From Caldithrix abyssi DSM 13497 (lineage in GTDB: Bacteria; Electryoneota; AABM5-125-24; Hatepunaeales; Hatepunaeaceae): a stretch of 57,144 nucleotides of DNA. Below the pieces are notes generated by a model. That model ran no database searches. It was not told the DNA's origin and was given only the letters and a program-made list of their open reading frames with translations. Location of the stretch: contig CAMBDS010000015.1 of NCBI GenBank assembly GCA_945865405.1, forward strand, positions 1 to 57,144. The letters run 5' to 3'. Numbering within the stretch: the stretch's first letter is position 1; each line of letters starts with the position of its first letter. Position numbers and translations under genes: made by a program. Below are positions 12,001 to 17,800 of the stretch, piece after piece.

Positions 12001-14281
12001 CTCCATCTGCGCCAAAACCGGCGAACCCGGCGGGGAACAATTCCTCGCCGGCAAGTGTTGTTGCGCCTGCACAAACACCATCAGGGGTGAAGACGCCGAT
12101 CATATCCCCTTCAACAAGCGATTGGCCATCCAGCATCGCCTCATTGATTATGAGACTATGACTTGCTCCCGTTTCTAAGAATCGGAAGTAATCTCCGACG
12201 AATCCTGAACCAGTTAGTAGGACACCAATATTTGCCGCTTTTTCATCATTTGACAAAATTTGAAGAGTTGCCGAATAATCGCCTGCTTCACCAGGGGCAA
12301 ACGTAACTGTTACATCGCGCGAATCACCGGGCTCGATTTGGCCATCTTCGTTCCATGCAAAACTGAAGCCCCCGGATCCCCCGGAAACATCGACTAATGA
12401 TATTTCACTAATCTCTAATGTCCCTGTACCGGAATTTGAAATTGTTACAACTTCCTCAATTTGGTCGCGAGTATCGACGCTACCAAAATTGAATTCGACC
12501 GGAGTGACCATAATTTCCGGTTCAATCAGTTCAGTCCCGGAACCGGACACCGTTATCGAAACGGAGCCTTCGTCACCATCGTTAGAAGAAACAGTAACTT
12601 CTGCGTCATATTCCGAGGCTTCGGTAGGTGAAAACCTGATGGTAACACTCAGAACTCCACCATTCGATGCTACTTCGCTCCCGTTTGCAAAATCAACCGC
12701 CATGAATGCGTCCGCGCCGAATCCTGCGAAATCGAGCGCATTGATTACGAGTGTCCCTTGACCTTGGTTGACGATATCAAATTGCCAATCGGAAAAAGAT
12801 CCTACCGCTACCTCTGAGAAATCATGCGATAAGTCATCCTCGTTAATCGATATCTCGCCTGCAGGATTGCTCTGGGCCACAAGACCGACTGTCGTAAATC
12901 CATTGTTGGTCCAGGTTGTCGGCCCATCGAGGTAATCAATGTAAGTAACATATTCTACCTCGGCTATTGGATCCCAGATGCGGATATCAAATGCCTGGCC
13001 ACCATTAAAACCCTCTACTTCGCCGGTATTGGGGTCATCACCGAAAGCAGAAAAACCTACTGGAGGCTGTCCGGCACTTAAAGTAACAGAACCGGCGCAA
13101 ACACCATTGGGAGTTAATACCCCAACCTGAACTCCCTCATCGAGAGAACTTTCGTCTAATTGAGCCGACTGAATAAAAATTGTATGGCTGTTTCCAGTCT
13201 CTGTGAAACTGAAATGATCAGGTATTACACCGGTGCCAAAAAGAGAAACCCCAACCGACCCCCCGGGATTGTCAGAAGTAATTTCGAGAGACGCCTCATA
13301 AAATTGAGCTTCACCCGGCGTAAACGTAACCGTCACATCAATTGAACCGTTCGGCGAAATCACCGCACCGTTTTGGTTATCGAAGTCAGTAGTGAAGGTA
13401 TTCTCATCCTGTGCGTTATCTGAAACGCCACTAACCGTCAAATCTGCAGAACCGACATTCATGATAGTCAAAGTCTCGGTAACTGACGAACCAACATTTA
13501 CATCTCCAAAACTGAACGACTCAGAAGAGAGAGAAATCTCAGGAGCACCGGCCGCGACGCCGACACCTGAGACTGAAATCTGAATCGATCCTTCGTTTTC
13601 GTCGTTGGAATTGATTGTGACAATTCCGCTAAAATTTCCAGAACCATTTGGGCTAAAAATTACATCAACTTCAATCGACTGCTGAGGCGAAACCTGTCCA
13701 CCGTTACTCGGATCAACCGCGAACGAATTGTCGTTCGAACTGATCGAGCTAACCGAAAGGACTTCGCTGCCAGTGTTCGAAATCTGGAACGTCCATTGAG
13801 AAGAACTTCCGACAGCAACTTCACCAAAGTTGTGTCCGTCGGGCTCCGAGACTTCGATCTCTGGGGCTGCTTCGCCTTGCACAACGAGTGACAGCTGCGA
13901 GTTACCATTCCCTTGATATTGAATATTCGCAGGCGTCGATGACGCTGTAAACGAAGCAGCGGCTGAGTTGTCCCAAATTCGGAACTCCATCTCCTCGCCA
14001 TCTTCGAATCCAGGGTTTTCACCGTCAGTACCCCAGGCCGCTAAGCCAAAAGGACCGCCGTCGCTGACAACTACTGCTCCTGCGCAGACGCCGCCTGAAG
14101 TAAATACACCGATCTCATCGTTGCTCTCGACAGCATTGCCGTCGATTTCAGCCGATACGACCAGCAAAGTGTGCTGAGTTCCATTAGTTTCGACAAATTG
14201 GAATTGTTGCGCTAAGGCGGAAATTGTAAAAAGAAAACTTCCGAGCACAAAAAGGCTTGAAACGGTCGCGGTGCGTTTCAT
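1..14281 (-). CDS. Giant secreted repeat protein (choice-of-anchor D), partial, C-terminus beyond left edge
   Basis: The frame is open without a stop from the start codon to the left edge, giving at least 4760 codons. Residues 1-24 form a signal peptide (MKRTATVSSLF..., cleavage near ALA-QQ). Two modules follow in many copies. One is about 110 residues with a core like 'GVFTPxGxCAGA...GLAAWGDD...FRxWD'; I count about 15 copies, with the CAG motif near 14085, 13095, 12070, 11070, 9140, 8140, 6810, 5515, 4505, 4150, 3140, 2780, 1790, 1425 and 565. The other is the choice-of-anchor D/ASH-type immunoglobulin-like fold of about 107 residues ('FGxVxxGxS...PGxSxxVxVxFxPxxxG...SNDxxE'), about 24 copies. 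A right-handed beta-helix lies at about 9640-10480. An ATG two codons upstream is in frame but leaves no space after the GAGGTGA site. Probably a surface adhesin or matrix protein; the T9SS tail expected from its neighbours would lie outside the window. Confidence 0.9.
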   Translation of the reverse strand, partial: MKRTATVSSLFVLGSFLFTISALAQQFQFVETNGTQHTLLVVSAEIDGNAVESNDEIGVFTSGGVCAGAVVVSDGGPFGLAAWGTDGENPGFEDGEEMEFRIWDNSAAASFTASSTPANIQYQGNGNSQLSLVVQGEAAPEIEVSEPDGHNFGEVAVGSSSQWTFQISNTGSEVLSVSSISSNDNSFAVDPSNGGQVSPQQSIEVDVIFSPNGSGNFSGIVTINSNDENEGSIQISVSGVGVAAGAPEISLSSESFSFGDVNVGSSVTETLTIMNVGSADLTVSGVSDNAQDENTFTTDFDNQNGAVISPNGSIDVTVTFTPGEAQFYEASLEITSDNPGGSVGVSLFGTGVIPDHFSFTETGNSHTIFIQSAQLDESSLDEGVQVGVLTPNGVCAGSVTLSAGQPPVGFSAFGDDPNTGEVEGFNGGQAFDIRIWDPIAEVEYVTYIDYLDGPTTWTNNGFTTVGLVAQSNPAGEISINEDDLSHDFSEVAVGSFSDWQFDIVNQGQGTLVINALDFAGFGADAFMAVDFANGSEVASNGGVLSVTIRFSPTEASEYDAEVTVSSNDGDEGSVSITVSGSGTELIEPEIMVTPVEFNFGSVDTRDQIEEVVTISNSGTGTLEISEISLVDVSGGSGGFSFAWNEDGQIEPGDSRDVTVTFAPGEAGDYSATLQILSNDEKAANIGVLLTGSGFVGDYFRFLETGASHSLIINEAMLDGQSLVEGDMIGVFTPDGVCAGATTLAGEELFPAGFAGFGADGETPGFTDGQVFNFHVWDASASEEYAATNIHVSGPEGYQSGGFSTFRLLIQSVAAPEIEISEDDLQHDFSQVAVGFTADWELTIHNIGGADLVISDVVSESEYFTTDFNEPFSVEPNGSAVVTVFFSPDHADEFGTSLIIFSNDFNEGEVNISLFGIGTEVIEPEISVEPTSINYDGVDIRETASEILTISNAGTGTLTISDIGFIEEQDAFSFSWNEQTEIPVGESIEVTVTFAPSEEVSYEATLRISSDDDDEPMIDVTLGGFGFRGPHFTFTATGTSHSILVNEAEIDGESMSVGDEIGVFTSGGICAGAIALENQEFASPAQRLAGAQDNFFPIGLAAFGDDQGTGEVEGFTNGEAFSIRLYDQDLDAEYDAVIIYVEGQEVWQNSGGFTVMRLSAQSEAAPEIEVSTETIDFGEVTVGGFEEIMFDISNIGGAPLTVFSITSDNEAFFTNFGQESVVEPGDVLSVTVVFDPDQNGAINGTLTVSSNDENEAESYVTVTGTGLHDTMLEVPSEYETIQAAIDAAMDGDEVRVADGTYRGDGNRDISFRGKIISVRSENGPLSTIIDSEGNEHRGFRFSQQETRESVLEGFTITGGDIQQHAGVGGYGGGITMGHTGGEDASPTIRNCRIIGNSASILGGGVNIGENSFPLFENCLIANNVCSEVGGGIAITGEADVEIINCTISGNTPEGISTRNGSGDAAGQVIIVRNSIVFGNRDADLVDRQGGAGQFRIEFNDLTGDWQGDGNISSDPLFVDAENGDFHLTTNSPCIDTGDPESENDPDGTRADMGAYYYDQSQPVPNIAYSLDQIDFGAVTIGQNSVVDITFTNEGNADLLIQSTSIEGGAFGFGEFVRDDRNDGYLSPGGVLTFGVLFEPRSAEQLQGMLLVISNDPDEGTVEIPLTGSGVMARRFTFTETGANHSLLVNDATIDNSSLIAGDEIGVFTPGGDCAGSILLADSEDGIYPAGFAAFGADGQTPGFTNGQPFAFRLYDASSEMEFDANVEYSEGPQAWVGSGFTVISRLYAFTEARPIIRLSDSEHAFGNVAVGEIATWVLTIFNDGDAALIVSQLTFNEGNVAFSTNWQGQSELQPGEEASLTVGFQPPDEGNYSATLSVPSNDPDNSNLDVQLSGTGTFIRVPEIAFSENSHDFGEVPFGQSGEWVLTIFNEGTDDLLITSISTDMAVFFAGFEGEFTISAGGSFEQMVMFTPDEITSYSGVLTIASNDEDESSVEINLTGTGGQPGAHFEFASTNENHSLLVASATLDGESLGQGDEIAVFTPDGLCAGAIVLAPLDGGGLYPAGLAAWSDDNGQAGRQGFFSGEDFAFKFWDVSAQEEITAFPNYLEGPQRFAANSFTVLRLIAEHEARPEITLSTDAIDFGGVIIGENGVQSFFITNEGTADLSIESISSSNEFFRSGNDGGFSLVPGERGGISVSFMPNEVMDYSADLTIVSNDDDEGSSVIRLLGTGLEQPPADIAVSEMAHDFGQIALGNRASWELVVSNEGYQELTIENIFVSDEAFGVDRGGFAVSGGQSAIVTVFFDANEDRNYEATLSIDSNDPDENPVEISLVGLGVNDGEPDITLSAESHDFTDVPIFDTHRLGLNFFNEGNDRLIVHNIYVDGDGFSVEWFGQEYSVDPGSGSALEVLFSPMAQVDYEGMVHIVTNDPDEGDVAFPVTGRGIAPRPHFEFAQTGENHSLLVNSATIDGERLIAGDEIAVFTSDGVCAGAVVLEVVDGEIYPVGFAAWGDDRDAPGTQGFRNGEEFAFKLWDISAREEIEAFPNWMEGPRTWSGNSFSTLALVAEHERRPVLQLANSEVSVGGVVVGESGEVTVEASNVGTATLEVSNVTVEGEGYSLVSDAQFSLEPGDSYGVRVMFMPESVGSSSATVSVESNGGNSGFTVVGEGLEPPPADIELSENMHGFGDITLGNVATWEFSVSNRGYNDLEVNSIGSSDEAFTVEPTQFVVTRGESQIVTVSFDPTEELGYEGMLSIESNDPDENPTMVALSGTGVTEGAPDIRISRRANDTWEAELFGSEAQEFVVSNIGNDQLNVTGSEQNSGDFSTSYGDMTINPGGSEIFTITFTPTELGTRTGQFVIVSDDPDNSEYVLDVSAVGLQPGPHFEYSTTDANHSLLFTDATLDGASLQVDDEIASFTPQGICAGSIVLTEGEGGVFPNGFAAWGDDNGTPNVVEGFTAGQTFAFRIFDFSAQMEFEATPEYSNGPETWTRDGFTILSLVSYSESVAIIEVSDVVVAFGITPVGMTRSSVVTVFNTGDADLEISSVEIGGDPFTSDVEGSFTIAAGGSSSITVSFAPEQAGDFFDTMVINSNAENSESLEIAISGRGIDAGPPGIEFSERSHDFGEVFVGLESNWSFTISNVGAENLEIADLSVAGAGFSVNPTEEFVLEAGASQVVSITFAPEGAGDYSGFVAVRSNDPDQPTVNIQFVGVGTLGSFHWAFLESETNMSILIDAAEIDGRSVEGLDQIGVFTTAGVCAGVVIIEDELPVGVAAWGDDISTEDIVEGFVTGENVSFRIWDASSETEYDADAEYISGEGVFTPNGLAEVSLSVFTGGAHFDYSITDANHSLLVDDAQLDGEQLIDGDEIAAFTPDGLCAGATVLTDAGNGLFPVGFATWGDEAGDQVIDGFRTGEEFEFRIWDSRSHREFNATADFTEGPEVWTGNSFSILTLSARSGRSGQFAADEIELNFGRVAVGSARQRDLGFENVGDAVLTISDLRVVTRSDLFSVDFEAPLELAPGERGVATVLFVPQEVEGEVFGQLEIESNDPDGAVFTVDLYAVAIQSGPPQIVAIEREFDYGPVLLGLQQTHNFVIGNDGGENLEVSFIEIAGNGFSLVDESGFSLEPGLTRNIGVIFAPQNIAEFDGLVVVHSNDPDNSTLNLSVSGSGRAGEYRWGFAETDNNMSLLIESATIDGNSLTISDQIGVFTPDGLCAGAVVVEGNFPVGLPAWRDDPNTEDLVEGFVNGQTMSFKVWDESAQYEVSAMADYSQGNGIYTVNGFALLSLSAFSEGAHFRFETTDVNHSLLIENATMDGSSLSVGTEVGVFTPAGLCAGAVIVEVRGETLGLAAMGDDLNSEAVEGFHTGEAFSFRFWDQELRREIDAQADYIDGPEVWSSNSLTLLTLSGRSGRASDIFVAVRNHDFRMVAIDQSRDWEFAILNRGELDLTISEIMGEDEVFSTNFGEEAIVLAPDESYAVVATFRPTSVGSFSRVLTILSDDSDSPELTLGLMGVGVETGPPSISVSPGSYDFGELLLGLSTSTEFVVSNNGGSDLMIQSVEVDNNSFIASDLSGITLGVGESVSMSVTFRPVSEGSLIGNVSIFSNDNQQNPHVVEVQGTGVRGALRWAFTETDVNMSVLVESAILDGESLVLGDQIGVFTENGINAGATEINDEGFPVGLAAWGDDVSSEDIVEGLAAGEQLSFRVWDASASLEFEASARILQGDGRFTNNGFLLVELNSFTPEEGNHFDFVETDNNHSLIFSSVTLDGSPLAVGNEVGVLTPGGIVAGGYVILEAGVEFGIPVWGDDQSTEGIIEGFLPNEQFRFLLWDIEARIEVVAQPNYTEGPEVYTLNGFSVLSLNGASGRRPMIAVNSDNHNFGAVEINTVAWWTLNVRNIGNAPLLISDITISDNGIFAVEFDGEEIAVAPNSSADFGVSFNPADVADYSATLSIFSNDPNSSVLDVSLSGSGVIILRPSISVDQDFIDFGDVKIGDRGEVFLTIRNGGDGDLVIADIMTDNEVFSVGFQAEPREFYWQFTETDNNMSLLIEDADLRGEMVGAGNFVGVFTPNGTCAGFVEITDQGYPIGVPAWGDDNNTADVVEGFTGGQALSFRLWDLAAGREYAAIADYTSGEGIYQSNSFASLTLSSAGRGLAPLQISDTRIPSGESLDVLVFFSPVNEGGESGTLTILSNDQNNSEVSVGLAGNGIFSVADLSLSAASHGFGGLYVGESASWSFTVTNLGQQVLEVSNIAVDGAYFSVD
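9640..10480 (-). other. Right-handed beta-helix domain embedded in the giant protein
   Basis: In frame with the giant protein, the segment begins 'VPSEYETIQAAIDAAMDG', continues with 'GKIISV', 'GFTITGG', 'NCRIIGNSAS', 'GGGVNIG' and 'NCTISGNT', and closes with 'SPCIDTGDPESENDPDGT' and 'DMGAYY'. These are the usual coils of the parallel beta-helix (pectate-lyase-like, DUF1565) fold. The same domain with nearly the same opening and closing motifs is in the 36770-39703 protein, so the two genes share a domain cassette. Catalytic residues are not evident, and a structural or glycan-binding role is inferred. Confidence 0.75.
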
Positions 14282-14286
14282 AACCA

Positions 14287-14293
14287 TCACCTC
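14287..14293 (-). promoter_or_regulatory. Ribosome binding site of the giant protein
   Basis: The minus strand reads GAGGTGA-TGGTT-ATG. The site sits 5 nt before the ATG at 14281. An earlier in-frame ATG overlaps the site itself, so the second ATG is preferred. Confidence 0.7.
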
Positions 14294-14758
14294 AAGTTTT
14301 GGAGTGGTAGAAATAAGGAGGTAAAAAGTTCCGTCACCGGTTGGTGCTGCGGCGCATTGAATTAGGATTACAAAGGCAGGAAGCCGCTACGGAAAGGCGG
14401 GATTCTCATGAAAAATAAAGAGAAATCCCTTGTTAAATTTCAGGCTCACCAATATAGCAATATTTGCGCTTAAATGCAATACGTGCAGGGGGTGGTTCGT
14501 CACATTTAGTGCGGATAAATGGAGCCGGATATTATGCCATGCTTGATCGAACTAATCTTTCGATCAACGCGTCAATGTAATACGGTATTTCGACACATTA
14601 ATTGATAAAGATCACACGGGAAAATTGAATCCATAGCGCATAATTTGCATGATTTTCGGGAGGTTCCATAAGACGCATCGCTTATAACAATAAAAAACAT
14701 AGACTTTGGCTCTTGAATCAAATTGACTATCCGTACGAACAACCTTTCATCCATAAAT
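14294..14758. other. Intergenic region upstream of the giant gene
   Basis: No convincing gene is seen here. A 68-codon minus-strand frame at 14572-14778 runs into the terminator of the neighbouring gene and has no recognisable domain. The region most likely holds the promoter and a leader of about 165 nt for the giant gene. Confidence 0.5.
14451..14479 (-). promoter_or_regulatory. Candidate sigma-70-like promoter for the giant gene
   Basis: Reading the minus strand, TTGCAT (plus 14474-14479) and TATATT (plus 14451-14456) are separated by exactly 17 nt, about 165 nt before the start codon. The match is by eye only, and sequence this AT-rich can give such pairs by chance. Confidence 0.35.
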
Positions 14759-14792
14759 AAAAAAAGGAGCCTGCCCATCAGCAGACTCCTTT
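14759..14792 (-). terminator. Rho-independent terminator of the C25 protein gene
   Basis: On the minus strand, AAAGGAGTCTGC and GCAGGCTCCTTT form a 12-bp stem with one G-U pair and a 6-nt loop, followed by a run of T (plus 14759-14765). It lies 35 nt past the stop codon at 14828, so it closes that gene and isolates the giant gene's transcription. Confidence 0.85.
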
Positions 14793-14827
14793 AAATAGAG
14801 GTACTTTTTCAGCGCTAATGAAACACG

Positions 14828-17800
14828 CTACTTCAGCAGTACCGTCCTCACAACCCTGCTCGACCCGGCCGCTTCGAGCCTTGCGAAGTAAATTCCAGAG
14901 CTAAGTCCTTCTGCATTCCATACTTTCGCATGTCTGCCCGCTTCCAGTTTGCCATCGACGAGTTTGGTCACTTCTCTTCCGTCGATATCATAGATCGCTA
15001 ATGTGACAGATCCGGCTTGAGGAAGAACAAAGTTTAACTTGGTCAAACCGTTGAACGGGTTCGGATAAGCATCTTCCAGGATCAATTGTGTCGGCAATAG
15101 ATGGTCGTCGTTCACTCCTGCGCCCGGTCGTATCTCAAACACAATCGGGATCACAATCGAATCGGCAAGAGCATTATGAAGCATCACAAACGATGATCGA
15201 TAGACTCCCGAGTCCATCCCCGCCGACGAAAACCTGATCGGCACTGATAATGATCGCCCCGAAGGCACCGTCAGTAACCCTCGGTCATAGTCAATCCCTC
15301 TCGTGTCAGGCCCAAGCTCGAAGACTTTTAAGGTGTCCATACGCTGTGTATCAGTGGAGATGACGGCAGCAACGGTCTTTCGCTCTTCCCAATCAAAGCC
15401 AATCGCCAATCCTGCTCCCCTTTGCCCAACGTAAGTTGCAAGTTGCTTCACTTGCTTTGATTCAACGTAATTGGTCTTGGCAAGTAACATGTCCTTTCCA
15501 TCAGGAGCCGTTCTGATCATCGCGTAAAGTGGCATTCCGTCAGGATCGCCCGGGTTCCAAGCCAATCCAAATATGTTCGGGATATGTCTCGGAAGCGTGA
15601 AACGATGAATTCCGACGATTTCCCCCGCCAAATTCATCTCATAGATCGGGGAGTAGCCGTAGGCCATTAAAAGCGTTGAATCTTCTGGATTCCACGCCAA
15701 TGCTCCAACCTGATTTAACGAATCGTCGCCTACTGATGGATGCCAGACTGGTACGCGGATTCGCCTTTGAACATTTCCCTGCAAGTCGAATTGCACTACC
15801 AGCGAATCTTCGCCACCCCACAGATACGTCCCATCGAAAGCGAGATCCCTAAATCCGTAACCTGAAATTGATGGCTGATGGAACCTTGCAAGTTCTCTTC
15901 CCTGCTTATTCATGATGATGACAAAATTGTCGTTAGGACTATTATCTTGATCCTCACCACTATTCGTAAGATAAATCAGATCGTCGACGATTTCTAATCC
16001 GGGGAAATTAGTTCTACCTTGGACTAACCCACGTATTCCAGTTCCCATCACTTGGGGAATGGTAGATTGAGCCCCATTTTCATACCGCAAAGCCAACGTG
16101 AAGTCTAAATCCCCGTTTCCCTGATTGGCAACGGTTAAATCCCATAACCCGCTTTCATCTCCCGGATTTAGCCTGGCATTGACGCTCTGCTGATCTAAGT
16201 GAGGTGTCGGATGAGTCATCCTTGCATTGGCTTCTGTATTCTCTCCCTCTCGCACCGTGACAGCAACCCTGCCCTGATTATATCCAGCTTTGGTAAATGT
16301 GCAGGTATATTGACCAATCGGTACGTTTTCAATCGCGAACATTCCTTGGCCATCGGTCATTGTCGATGAGACACCCGCAATCGCGACTCTGACGCCCGAC
16401 ATGCCTGCATTTCCATCCTCGAACAAAGTTGCGCTCCCCGATACAGAACCGATTTTCAATTCGATGTCGGTTGTGAACAGCAATGCCGTACCATCGACAA
16501 TTTGACGGCTGCCAGTCTCCTCTATGTACTGATTCCAATATGTGTACTGGAGCCCATCTGTCCCGTCGAGGTTCTTCATCCCAATCGTCGAGTAGAAATT
16601 GTCGCTATATTTACCAATTGCGGCGTTGAATGTCTTGTACTGATAGATAATCTCACCGTCGCCAGATCCAGTCGGCCATTGCGCAGGATTTTTCAATATC
16701 AACTGAAACTCTTGCGCCGTTGAAGTTGGATCAGTGAGAACCTGCATCTTCGACCATTCGACAATGAAAATAGATTCATCGGCAACATAGTGGCTATAGA
16801 CTCCACGTTTATCGTAATCTGCGTTGACGATGAAATCATCCCACATAACCGCAAGCTGTGCGTCGGGTCCCAACACGCCTGGGATCTGAGTATTGCGGAA
16901 ATCTACGAACATTCCCTTGTCAGCGCCAAATGCTATCCAGCCATTCGTGCAGACCGTAATTTCGTTGAACTCCTGCCCGTAATAGGTGAACGGAAAAGGC
17001 AGATCCACGACAACCGAATTATCTTCATCCTCTTCTGTATCATCCATCCCGAGGTTACTCCCCTCGAATTCGGCATTATCTACATTAGGATTGATTTCCC
17101 GCCAGTCAAAGATTGGTCGTTTATTCCACGAGATATCGTTCGAATCAAAGCAGATATACCCATATCCGTCCGGTCCCAGAGGATCGGTACCTGATCGTCT
17201 CCCGATAAGAATAGCAAGTTCCAGTGTATCCCGGAAAATATCGTTGCCTCGACCTCGCAAAATCAGATCAAAAATCGCTTCATTTCCCGGAACTGCCGTG
17301 GAATCGAGATCAACCGTAAATGAACCGGTTATATTTAATCTTGCCCCGGGATTAGCGGCTGAGTACTGCGCATTCGCTCCGGTGACAACAATATGCTCTG
17401 GATTGTGGCTCACTAAAACTGCGTCGAGCGCAACGGACCCAATCGTCCCGTCATTCCTTAATGGAGGTAATACCTGACACTCTCTACCGCGATCGAACCG
17501 GTCGCCGCCCCCAAACGCAATTCCGGTCGCTCTGACATGGGCAGACACTACTATTAACTCAATCGACTCTTCCCACGAACGATTTCCAGACGTTAACCTG
17601 AGATTTATCTGTACAATCGAACTGTCAGGAGTTGATCGATTCAAATTGACGCCGAATTCCGCCGCACCGGATCCACCTGCCGCGATGTTCCCGATATTGA
17701 GTTCCGCCGGATCAAAATTGACCCATGGCGATTCACTGGATAGAGCAACCGAGATATTGTTGACAGCGTTCTGACTCGGATTTTCGATTTGAGCCACGAT

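Noticed and set aside
1-14281. Many short plus- and minus-strand frames across the giant gene
   Set aside because: They are shadows of the continuous minus-strand frame; none has a recognisable domain.
14572-14778. 68-codon minus-strand frame upstream of the giant gene
   Set aside because: It overlaps the clear terminator, has no recognisable domain or ribosome binding site, and lies in AT-rich non-coding sequence.
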